Shown here piece by piece: positions 55,649 to 64,000 of a DNA stretch of 64,000 nt. The position numbers and the translations under genes are program-made. The notes under the pieces were generated by a model. It was not told the origin of the DNA, searched no databases, and saw only the letters and a list, made by a program, of their open reading frames with translations. Position 1 is the first letter of the stretch. Every line of letters begins with the position of its first letter. The DNA comes from Ceratopteris richardii (lineage: Eukaryota > Streptophyta > Polypodiopsida > Polypodiales > Pteridaceae), in NCBI GenBank assembly GCA_020310875.1, contig MU260074.1, forward strand, positions 701,001-765,000, written 5' to 3'.

Positions 55649-55857
55649 TCATATTCGTCGCTTTTTGTAGGTAGGGGGCTTCTTTTTATCTTCCGTATCA
55701 AATTGCTCATCTTCGCTGTTCTCATCTTCAATGCCAAATTGCTCGTCTTCGCTGTTCTCCTCTTCAATGTCGAATTGCTCATCTTCAGTATCAAATTGCG
55801 CATTTTCCCTATTCTCATCTTCACTCTGATATCCAAGGACTTCAACTGAGGGAAGGC
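55649..55857 (-). CDS. Last exon of the LRR gene: acidic-repeat tail
   Basis: About 69 codons. The repeated unit is roughly ten residues (ENSEDEQFGIED / ENSEDEQFDTED / ENAQFDTED), encoded by a short tandem DNA repeat, followed by a lysine-rich end. The frame is the one reached by the GT-AG intron, which supports it over the overlapping frame (start 55845) in which the same DNA reads as basic repeats. Function of the tail is unknown. Confidence 0.55.
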
Positions 55858-55966
55858 CTGGGTGCAAAATACAAAGTGAAAATGCGAAGTTCTTTAATAC
55901 GGAATCATCTCATGTCACAATCGACAAATTTTATGAGATTCTTAAATCATATTCAATGTTTACTCA

Positions 55967-56175
55967 CTGCGTATGTGATCCCACCCACGAATTCTCCAGC
56001 GAATCAAACGGATACAGCCACCAATATCCAAGTACTCCAAACGGGTACAGCCGTCAATATCCAGAAATTCCAGTTTTCCACACCCTCTTAGATTCAGTTT
56101 TGTAAGAGATGTGCACTCGCCTACGTCGAGAGTTTGGAGCGAGCAAAGAGCTGTGGCATATTTGAAAGTTTGAGA
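55967..56175 (-). CDS. LRR exon of the LRR gene
   Basis: About 69 codons with three to four leucine-rich repeats of 20-24 residues and the conserved C/N positions (GEC, RGC, DGC, GGC). It would form part of the ligand- or self-recognition surface of an NLR-type immune receptor. The upstream boundary is set by an AG at 56176-56177; an in-frame stop lies just upstream, consistent with a splice site there. Confidence 0.6.
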
Positions 56176-56400
56176 CTACGAAAATCGTATGTGAAAGAAC
56201 GTGAAAACTGAATGCGTGTTCCATTAAGGCAGAACGTGAACAAAGGAAACGCTGAGAGTTTTTTTTTAATATAAAGGAAGTTCGGCAATAGCCTACTCTC
56301 CCGGACTTGAATTAAATTAAGAAACAAAGGTACAATAGAAGGGGACTAGTGCCCACGGGACCCCCCAAATCCCACAAAGCAGGGGAAGCTTGATTGAATC

Positions 56401-59400
56401 CTAGGTTGCATTACAGAGAAGGTTAATCACCCTCTCATCGCCCTCATGCGGGGCCCACTTGGGTTTGAGCTTGTTGTTGATCAAAAGGAGGACTTGATGG
56501 TGCCTGAAGGGGGGGGACTTCTTACTGTTAACGATCCTTTTGCCCAGGAGGAATAGTGATTTCTCAATCGACCACTCCCTGGGGGGATCGCCGAAGTTGA
56601 GAGCACACCGCTCCCGCCAAATTTTCCACAGGACTTCCCCTCTGATGGCGTTCCAGAGTGTCGCAGAGCAGCCGATCGCTTCTCCCAAAAGGACTTGTTT
56701 CCAACTAAGCTGTTTTTGAAGTCTGATTCTCATTCCAACCGTCTGCCAGATTCTGTAGGAGTTGGGGCAAGTAAGGAAGATGTGTGGGACATCTTCGATA
56801 GCGCGGTGGCAGCGTTTGCACCAAGGAGGGATCCCACAAAGTTTGCTAGCCTTATGGTTGGTCCAAATTCCTCGATGAAGAATTTGCCATAAGAGGACAG
56901 ACTTCTTAATCTCAATAAGGGGGTGCCAGATACCCATGAATTTCATGTCCCACCGAAGCCGCGTCCAAGACAGGCACCACTTCTTGTTGAGGCTGATCTG
57001 GAGGTCAGCCGCTTCTTTGATGTTCGGGATTTTGAGTAGGCTATTTCCATTGTGCCATTTGAGACCAAGCGAGTTCGGTGTGTCGTGTCCCATGAGAAGG
57101 CGAGTCTTGTGACGATCCCAAGCGAGGCATCTGCTTTGCAAGGTGTTCCATTCATCGTAGGAGATGTTTATGCGAGGGTCAATGTCCTCGAAGTTGATCC
57201 AGTTGTTGGTGTCATGTTTCCAGAGGTGTTTCCATTTTTTGAATCCTTTGTTCCATAGCTTCTTGGCATTTTGAATGTTCCACGACTCCACACTCCGGAT
57301 GCCATGTATCGAAAACCAGATAGAGTCGTTTTGTCTGATTCCGGCCGCCCACTTCCAGTCCTCACTAATTCTTGTGAAGCTTTTGACTTTATTCCAGCCC
57401 TTCCAAAGGGAGCACACAAGATTGGAGCCTTTCGGGAAGACGGGGATCGGGGAGAAGAGCAGGGTCATGATGTCAAGATTCTTCCAGTTCGGGAACCCCG
57501 TGAGGGCCAACTCATTCTTGTTTCTGAAGATCAGCTTGGCCCACGAGGCCTCCCTATTGCACCACGCCTTAATCATCCATTTGGCTGCCAGTTTGTTAGC
57601 CATACACCCAATGTCCAGGATACCAAGCCCCCCGCTATCTCTAGGGCTAGTGCAGATGGCCCATTTGATTTTAGGCACCCCCCTTCTGTTATGATCGCCC
57701 GTCCAGAGAAAGTTTCTACAAATACTATTCAGTTTGGACAAGCCTTGCTCATTCGGTCTCCAACAAGAAAGGAAATAGATGGTAGAAGAGAGGAGGAACG
57801 TGTTGATAACCATCGCACGCCCAGCGAGATTGATTTGCATACCTCTCCAATAGTTAAGTTTGTTTTCGAGTTTAGCCAGCACCCAGTTCCATCGCTGCTC
57901 CATAGAGACGCCAAACCCCAAGGGGATTCCAAGAAGTCGAAGGATTTGGCCCTGCGGAATGATTTGACAGCCATGATCTGTGAGAAGGCCAGGATGCGGT
58001 CCCACGATAGCCCTAAAGGCGGTCTTGGAGTGGTTGATTTTGGACCCAGAGGCATCACAAAAGATAGCAAGACACCTCCAGAAAGTCTCCAGGCTGGTAT
58101 TATCATTGTGGACGAACGCGTTCATATCATCAGCAAAAAGTCTCATGATGATTTGACTGTGGTCGTGAGGCAGCCGGAGGCCTTTGATATTGCCAGCCTC
58201 CACATGATGAGGCACAAGTCTGCTCAGCCCCTCAGTGGCGATGGCAAAAAGAAGGGGGGCCAGAGGGCACCCTTGTCTAATCGATCTTCTAAGATGGATC
58301 GCCTTCGAAAGTTTGCCGTTAATGTTAATTTGGGTCGTTGCGTTTCCGAGAAGGGTCGCGACCATCTTGGTGAATTTCTGACTAAGTCCGAGGTCTTTGA
58401 GCGACTGCAGAATATAGTCCCATTCTAGCCTGTCGTAGGCTTTGTCAAAGTCGATCTTGAGGAAAACCACATCTTGATTAGACTCATTTGCAAATTGAAT
58501 ACCTTCCCAAATATCCATAATGGTTTCCAGGATAGACCTGCCTTTGATGAAACCTTTTTTATCCTCACTAAGCCAAGATCTCAGGTGGCACGAGAGTCTG
58601 TTGGCAATGACTTTGGCGATGATCTTGTATCCTGTTTGGAGCATCGTAATAGGTCGCCAGTTCTCGATTCTATTCTTTTCCCCCTTCTTGTATATCAACT
58701 TGATAATTCCATTATTTAGACAAGAAGGAAGAGCGCCAAACTTTAGCGCGTCTTGCCAAACCATCCGAAGAGGGGTGGCAACCACCAGCTTGAAGGATTT
58801 AAAGAACTCGTTAGTGAGTCCGTCGGGTCCCGGGCTTTTACCGAGAGGGAGGGCATCAATGACCTCAATGATTTCTGATTCCGAGATAGGGGCATGAAGC
58901 AGGGAGTGGAGGTTGGGTGGTATCCTCCGGGGGGAAACCCTAGAAATGGCAGCCATACAATCCCTTCTATGGTGGGAAAGGGGGTTCGAGGTTCCCAGGA
59001 GTCTCGTGAAGTGCCCCTCGATGATGCCAAAATTATCTTCTTCCGAATTGCAAACATTGCCATGTGGGTCTAGCAGTAGGGGGATCGACTCTCTGTTATG
59101 TTTCCTTTTAAGGATACGACACATCTCTTTGGTGGGTTTGTCGGCTTTGCCAGCCCACCACTCCTTGAAGAAGATCTGCAAGTTTTTCCTTTGTATTTCT
59201 TCCTCGTATCTCAACACTGCTCTGATTTTTCTGAGGCCTTTCTGGGCTTGTTGTTTTCCTTTGTTCACTTCCTCCTCGAGCCGCCAGAGTCTGTGGTAAA
59301 GGGCTTCCCTACGAGCCCGCCGCACAGTCTCGAGCATCTTCTTAGTTCTGATCATGATCTTACGAGACTTGTCGACCGCACTTCTCCAGCACTTGGCAGG

Positions 59401-60106
59401 GGCCAAGCCTGAGGCGAACGCCACTTTCCACACATCGGCAATTTCTTGGTGCACGGAAGGGAGAGAGAAGGTGGTAGCGTTGGCATGGAACCACGGAGCC
59501 TTGCGGATTTTGTTGGAAGGTTGAAAAGTGATAACTATCGGGTAGTGATCAGAGATAGTGAGGTCAGTGCGTTGCGTGATGGTAGGGTGGCCCCACTGTT
59601 GAGTAAAACTCTGAGAGATGTAGCATCTATCGAGTCTAGCTTTCCTCAGGTCCTCGCCCGCTTGGAGATTCGACCAAGAGAAGCCACTCGAGTCTTTGAA
59701 CTCAATCAAATCCAAGTGGAGTTTGGTCATGTCCCACGTGTCTTTCTCCCGACTGTCGATGACCCTGCCCTTGCCCATCCATCTGTCCATAGGGTCTTCC
59801 ACCATGTTGAAGTCTCCACAAATAAGCACGTTGTGGGGAAGCGAGTCTAAGGAAGCCCAAGTGTTCAGTCTCTCCAAATCCCCGTTAGGGGCGTACAAAG
59901 AAACCAAAAGAGACAGCAATCCAACGGTGACTTACATCTTCACAAGGGCCGAGGAGATCTGTCTGAGCCGCTTCTAGAGGTCTTCTCCATCAATTTTGAA
60001 TACATATAAAGTCTGGGTTTAAGCTAATGTCGCGCAGCCATTGACCAATGATGGTCGCTCTTGAGGGGTCGGTTAGCCCTCGAGCATTCAGCGAGATGAC
60101 AATCAT
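56401..60106 (-). pseudogene. LINE ORF2: APE endonuclease, reverse transcriptase, zf-RVT
   Basis: The long open part is 1172 codons (59919-56401). APE endonuclease: GDFNMVEDPMDRW near residue 36 and SDHYPIVI near 142. RT: LGKSPGPDGLTNEFF near 350, FLKIDFDKAYDRLEW, RQGCPLAPLLFAIATEGLSRL and catalytic FADD near 593. A C-terminal zf-RVT region has the CGIPPWCKRCH...HIFLTC cysteine/histidine cluster near 1020-1045. It copies LINE RNA into nicked genomic DNA. The first part of APE (MIVISLNARGLTDPSRATII, from 60106) is separated from the rest: the QE catalytic pair is replaced by QN, a stop follows, and the frame is shifted before 59919. This copy therefore probably lacks endonuclease activity, while RT is intact in sequence. 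Confidence 0.9.
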
Positions 60107-60230
60107 TTTGCATTGATCCCTCTTTGCGGGAGGGAGCTTTGTCCTTTCTTCTCTTGACTTCGTCTTTCTTTTTCGCTGGGATCTGATAGAAGTCGGTTCT
60201 TGTGGGGGCTTTTCCAGGGTAACTCCATAG
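60103..60230 (-). pseudogene. LINE ORF1 C-terminal fragment
   Basis: About 40 codons of a strongly basic tail (Lys/Arg/Ser-rich) remain before the 5' truncation. Two frames are open. One ends with a TGA that overlaps the ORF2 ATG (ATGA at 60103-60106); the other runs straight into ORF2. Which is ORF1 cannot be decided from this copy. Confidence 0.5.
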
Positions 60231-60240
60231 GCTGAGAGTT

Positions 60241-60444
60241 AACTTCAACTACACATTTTCCCTTCAATAGTAGAGCTAAACAACAGAAAAATATTTTGTC
60301 CATCACACAAAACCACGATCTACACTACATTATGCCCATCTTTGAAGGGGCCACTGTTTTTAATGTTTGTGATGACATGGCATATCATAGGTTTTTTATC
60401 AAACTGAAGTTCCGCTACCGCCTTTTCTCGCAAGCTTTAGTTAA
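60241..60444. other. No feature recognised
   Basis: Between the LINE and remnant L2. If the LRR gene continued upstream, its intron would run through here; no LRR exon is visible. Confidence 0.45.
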
Positions 60445-60955
60445 TTAATAGAAAGAATAGACGTACATGTGAACGGACCCCCCAAATCTCACAAAGTAAC
60501 GGTTACTTAAATAATTGCTAAAATTAGAGAACATTACAAAGAATGTTCAGAAACATTTCCCCTCCCCTCATGGGAGACCCACTTGAATTTAGTCCTATTA
60601 CTTTCAAGGAAGAACAATCTATGACTCTAAACAGTAGGGCCTTCTTACAAGTGGAAATTCTTTAACCTAAAAGAAAAAGAAAATTTTTGATTGACTTTTC
60701 TTTAGGAGGGCTACCAAAGTTTTTAAGCATAGCTCTCTTTCCATACCGTCAAGAGGGCTTACCCTCTTATAGCATTCTAGAGTGTTGAGGAACAACCAAT
60801 CGCTTCCTCCAATAATGTTTTCTTCTAGTTGATTTGTCATGCCAACAACAAGATTCTCCGAGGGCCTGCTAGACAAACACTTCTTTGGTGCATGGAAAAA
60901 GGAGGTGCCCCGAGTCCTCATCTCCAAAAAGGAGGTGCTCTGGATCGTACCTCGG
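60445..60955 (-). mobile_element. LINE L2: 3'-end remnant of an L1-type LINE
   Basis: Matches the last 400-500 bp of the neighbouring LINE: the GGACCCCCCAAAT(C)TCACAAAG tail near 60475, and ORF2 C-terminal traces (LLGEAIGC-like WRKRLVVP, SPPKE.SIKNFLFLL) in several frames between 60600 and 60870. 5'-truncated and interrupted by stops and frameshifts. No poly-A or target duplication is clear. More diverged than the neighbouring LINE. Confidence 0.7.
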
Positions 60956-61532
60956 ATGGCCTTTTTTTTCAAAACTAAGGTCATTTTCATGTATTTTGGC
61001 ACCTCTAGATTCATTTTTTGCCTTAATTTTTCCAAAACCCCACCTTTTCTCTAACTTTTGGTAAAAAAACATATGTTTTGAGCTTTTTCTCCAATGTTTT
61101 TCTTTCTCCCCATGGTCCACATGCTCTCTTCTCACTTTGTTTAACCTTATATTTCACAATTTCCCATATGCACCCTCTGTGGCCTTATCGTTTGATCATT
61201 TTGGCCCTCTCCAGACCCCATAATCCTACTCCCTCACCTGCCTTTTACCCTTCTGCCCAACCCCATCCTTACCCCTCCTTGCCCTATCCATGTCAGCCCT
61301 CAGAGCCCCCTTCCCCCTCCTTTCTACCCTCCCATTGCCCTCCTTGCTTTTACCTGCAAAAATTCCAATTGTGGGTTCTTTTCTGACACTTGTTTCTCCT
61401 GCTCCTAGTGCTCTTGGTAGCTTCTCAATTGTCCTTTTGCAAATTTTTCCGCACAAATATCATGGTGTCCTTTCTGCTCACCCTTTTGGATGTAGGTCTC
61501 TACGACGGAGAGCAAATTAGGTAGTGGGCAAC
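60956..61532. other. Pyrimidine-rich stretch, no gene
   Basis: Dense CCT/CCCT-rich DNA at about 61190-61345 inside AT-rich flanks. The short frames here are composition artefacts. Confidence 0.6.
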
Positions 61533-62607
61533 TGTTGGACCCATAAAAGTCATACTGGTCAAAGTCAACCATAGTCAAAGTCAAGAGGTCAATGTCAAAT
61601 TGATCAAAGTCAACAAGGTCAAGGTCAAAGTCAACATGGGTGAAGTCAAAGTATTCGAGTTTAGGGGTCAAAGTGCACAGGTAGTGCACAATAAATTGTC
61701 CACAAAGGTTGAATTGGAGAAAGTGGTTGCAGATTGCAAAGGTATTTCTCTAATTTCCCTAATGTTCAAAAGTGTTTTTAAAGTGTTTTGGAAGGTTCAG
61801 GTGAACCCTCTCTTGGGTGCACAAGTGAAGACTTAAAAGGAAAATGTGAAGGAATGTGAAGTAGTAGCGTACGCAGAAGTGAAATTATGGCCCCCAATTA
61901 ATATTTTTGTTTTAGTCTAAAGTCACTACAGAACAAAACGGGGATTTGTTGGCTGCCCACTTTTGGAGACAATCTTGGGACATCAAAGTGAGTACCAAGA
62001 TACTCTTGCAATTAGGAGCGTATGTGAATCGACACTCAAATCAAGGCAAGGACTATTCTTGGAGGAAGCAAGTATAAGCAAGACTAAGCAAGGTGAGCAT
62101 AGTCTAAGTGAGGCAAGAGAGAGAAGTGCAAGAGATAGATAGTGTGCGACGCAGAGAAGTGAAGTGCAAGGTGTGCATGAAGAGTGACTAAGGAAGTGTG
62201 CAGAGAGTGCTAAGCTAGTCCCCCAAGGATCCCAAGGACTCATTGTAGTGTGCGCGTGCTGACAAAAGGTGTCCATCCCTACCCCTTATTGGAAGCTTGG
62301 TGCAAGGTGTGCACAAGTGCAGGCTTGGAAAAGGTGGAGGTCTGGTGCAGAGGAGGCTGGTAGCAACAAGACCTTGGGTATTTGGTATTTTGCAATTGAG
62401 CACTCTATGGGATTTTGCACCGAAGCATTGGATTGTATTTTGCATCACCACTATATTTGTCTCATTATAATCAATCGATAGAGGCTTCCAATGTGTATCT
62501 TTCTTCTTGTCTTTCTCATTTCTTCTACAAACACTCAAATCCCTTCTTGTCCAAGAATCCCCCAACACTACATGCAAGCACATACCCAACACATTACCTT
62601 TCATGCT
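61533..62607 (+). repeat. Possible LTR-like segment
   Basis: Begins TGTTGGACCCATAAAAG and has internal GTCAAAG repeats and a long C/T-rich run near its right end, all common in plant LTRs. The right edge and a target duplication are not visible, and unit K2 follows. Tentative. Confidence 0.3.
61549..61660. repeat. GGTCAAAGTCAA repeat cluster
   Basis: About ten GTCAA units in 110 bp. On the minus strand they read TTGAC(C/T), the core of the WRKY W-box. Probably part of the LTR-like segment around it. Confidence 0.85.
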
Positions 62608-64000
62608 CCTTGATTCCATTCTTCATACGCTCTTAACTGGTCTGTAGTCTGATTCCTCTCTGGTAACTCTGGAGCATTTTTATTATTTCCTTCGATGTAC
62701 TTCCAATATCGTTTTCCCATTAAGAAATTTTTCATCCTGAATCGCCAAGCATGGAAGTTGTTCTTGTCCAGCTTAATGCTCATAAGAACACTGCAAAGCA
62801 CTATAAGAAGCACTTCTGCTTGAACACTGTTGCACTCTGACATGACAGTTCGATCTGAGAAAAACATAGTTTGCATGTATCAACAATACATGGAATCACT
62901 TGAAATTCAAGATCTCAAATATACGAGTCTTGCCGAACGCAAGTTATAATTTTGCAAATTGACTTGGTTTTTTTATGGGCCCCACGTTGCAAGCTCAAAA
63001 TAGAGGTCGAGATGGCTTTGAAACTTCAATCTGACAAAAAAATGATCCGAAAGGAATAATTCTCAAAAATATTTTGAGGGTTTCTACCTTCATGCCAACT
63101 TTTGTAGCAATCTCAGGTCATTTAAGAACCGCACTTTCTCCATGCCTTCTCACATACTCTTCACCATCGGCCTTGTCCACAAGCTCTCTACAGCTAGATT
63201 GGCTCTAGATACCATGTCACAGGGAAGGAGATAAGGAAGAGATCTCACACACGCACTCTCATAGTCAAAGAGGACCACACACAAAGATTGAGGCAAGGAG
63301 GAATGATTTTCTTTTTCTTCTTCTATCACATAAAAGGAATGTACAAGAATGACCTAAAAATCAAGAATACAACAATTGCAATATATAAAGATCAATACAT
63401 AAGAAAAGACCTAATGTTTGCAAATGAGTGAGCTAGCAAGAAACAAATGTTTCATCACTCTCGATAGATAAATCTAATAAATCTCAATACGTCTCATCCT
63501 GGATCATCAACTGTTGATCTTGATATCTCAAGAGTGGAGACCCTGAAGGAACACAAGTATTAGTTGATTACATCTTCTTTTAGAGGCCCCCTTGTGGTTC
63601 ACCATTGATAGGTAACTACTTCTCAATGCTTCTTTTGATGATAATACATATATTTGGTCACAACTCCCATTGCAAATGCAACATCTAGTTTTGTAGCTAC
63701 AATAGCATACATGAAACTACCAAAATAGATTGATAAGTAATCTAGGTCATGAAATTCTTTTCCTCATTTGGTTCCAGGCAATCATCCTTTTTTAATTTCA
63801 CATATGTAGCTAAATGTGTACTTTATACCTTGCAACCTTCCATGTTGAACCTATGTAGTATTTGTTGGAACATCAATCTTACATTATGGTTGAGGTATAT
63901 TTTATCTACATTAAGAAGCTATCATTTGGATTATGTCAAAAGTTTCCATTGTAGAATTTTATATATTTTCTCAATATTTGTTATTTTTCATAAGCATTTT
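62608..64000 (-). mobile_element. Unit K2: second copy of the RNase H - LTR - gag block
   Basis: Same order and strand as K1. Gag start at about 62876-62608 (IKLDKNNFHAWRFRMKNFLM, the DUF4219-type N-terminus), PBS-like TGGTATCTAGAGC (63201-63213), LTR 63215 to about 63533, then RT/RNase H traces to the window edge. It differs from K1 at several percent of positions and by an indel in the LTR. Its gag continues slightly past the left limit of similarity with K1. Broken. Confidence 0.75.
63215..63533 (-). repeat. LTR inside unit K2
   Basis: Corresponds to the K1 LTR but is about 60 bp shorter. The plus-strand start TGTCACAGGG follows the PBS-like site directly. Confidence 0.6.

Larger units (their letters stand above)
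55345..56250 (-). pseudogene. 3' end of an LRR (NLR-like) host gene
   Basis: Two exons are visible on the minus strand. Exon 56175-55967 encodes leucine-rich repeats (CSLQTLDVGECTSLTKL, LNLRGCGKLEFLDIDGC, RLEYLDIGGC). It ends at a GTGAGT donor, and a 109-bp intron ends TTTTGCACCCAG. The phase-1 junction leads into exon 55857-55649, whose frame gives LPSVEVLGYQSEDENREN, then acidic repeats of the form SEDEQF(G/D)xED, and a basic end PPTYKKRRI with a stop. The LRR style is that of plant TIR-NBS-LRR proteins. The 5' exons are not found. A GTAG at 56176-56179 could be the acceptor of a further upstream intron, which now holds a LINE. Called a pseudogene because only the end is present; expression is unknown. 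Confidence 0.6.
56261..60230 (-). mobile_element. LINE L1: nearly complete L1-type LINE, 5'-truncated
   Basis: Flanked by the 10-bp duplication GCTGAGAGTT (56251-56260 and 60231-60240). A short poly-A (T run at about 56259-56267) marks the 3' end. It carries about 40 codons of the ORF1 end, ORF2 from the ATG at 60106, and a 140-bp 3' untranslated tail. The 5' truncation is typical of target-primed reverse transcription. It lies in the same orientation as the LRR gene, just upstream of its LRR exon. The tail is shared with the SINE at 52.5 kb. Confidence 0.9.

Noticed and set aside
57271-58428. A 385-codon plus-strand open frame
   Set aside because: It lies antisense within the LINE reverse-transcriptase coding region and has no recognisable domain; it is a shadow of the LINE ORF2.
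61078-61520. Proline/leucine-rich frames suggesting a cell-wall protein
   Set aside because: The stretch is simply pyrimidine-rich; no signal peptide followed by regular proline motifs is seen and frames on both strands are equally open.
50261-64000. K1 and K2 as the two LTRs of one giant element
   Set aside because: Both contain gag and RNase H coding traces and their own internal LTR, and the DNA between them is LINE and LRR-gene sequence rather than an element's internal region.

Overview
The window is nuclear DNA of a plant, almost certainly a seed plant with a large, repeat-rich genome. Evidence: several Ty1/copia and Ty3/gypsy LTR retrotransposons nested in one another, plant-type L1 LINEs with a C-terminal zf-RVT zinc finger, a tRNA-headed SINE, and the 3' end of a plant leucine-rich-repeat (NLR-like) gene with a small intron. 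A gymnosperm would fit the density and age spread, but this is inference. No intact host gene, rRNA, CRISPR array or bacterial-type operon was seen.

Layout. 1-2800: 3' half of a copia element (A, + strand). 2801-3170 and 16228-20649: an older copia element (C, - strand), split by A on its left and by a 13,057-bp gypsy element (B, - strand, 3171-16227, target duplication ACATC). C itself interrupts a much older copia RT fragment (D, 20650-21240). 21257-24543: a short gag-only element (E, - strand) in a GA microsatellite. 24544-26220: GA and ATGCATG simple repeats. 26527-27440: an AT-rich stretch with two related copies of an unrecognised protein module. 27615-34051: a whole-looking, very young copia element (F, - strand, target duplication GCTCT). 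34347-35940: a possible solo LTR and a gag-only copia remnant (G). 36950-46770: an old copia element (H, + strand), split by another old copia element (I, about 38110-44095). 47130-50260: copia remnant J. 50261-51765 and 62608-64000: two copies of an oddly ordered copia-derived unit (K1, K2). 52220-53130 and 55345-56250: two copies of the 3' end of an LRR gene, the first holding a SINE. 53745-55275, 56261-60230 and 60445-60955: three L1-type LINEs; the middle one is nearly complete.

The most unusual material is in B. Its integrase block is followed by a second retropepsin-like domain and then by a reading frame built on repeats of an I-W-V-P-K motif. Its leader holds about 18 copies of a GATACGATAC motif plus palindromic GGTATCGCGATACC sites. 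A second notable point is that the SINE at 52.5 kb ends in a tail like that of the LINE at 56.3-60.2 kb, suggesting a parasite-partner pair caught in one locus.

Relative ages from eye-aligned LTR pairs: F (1 difference in 1022) is youngest, then B (3 in 626), then E (about 8 in 475), with I far older (about one in nine positions). These counts were made by eye and need a proper alignment.
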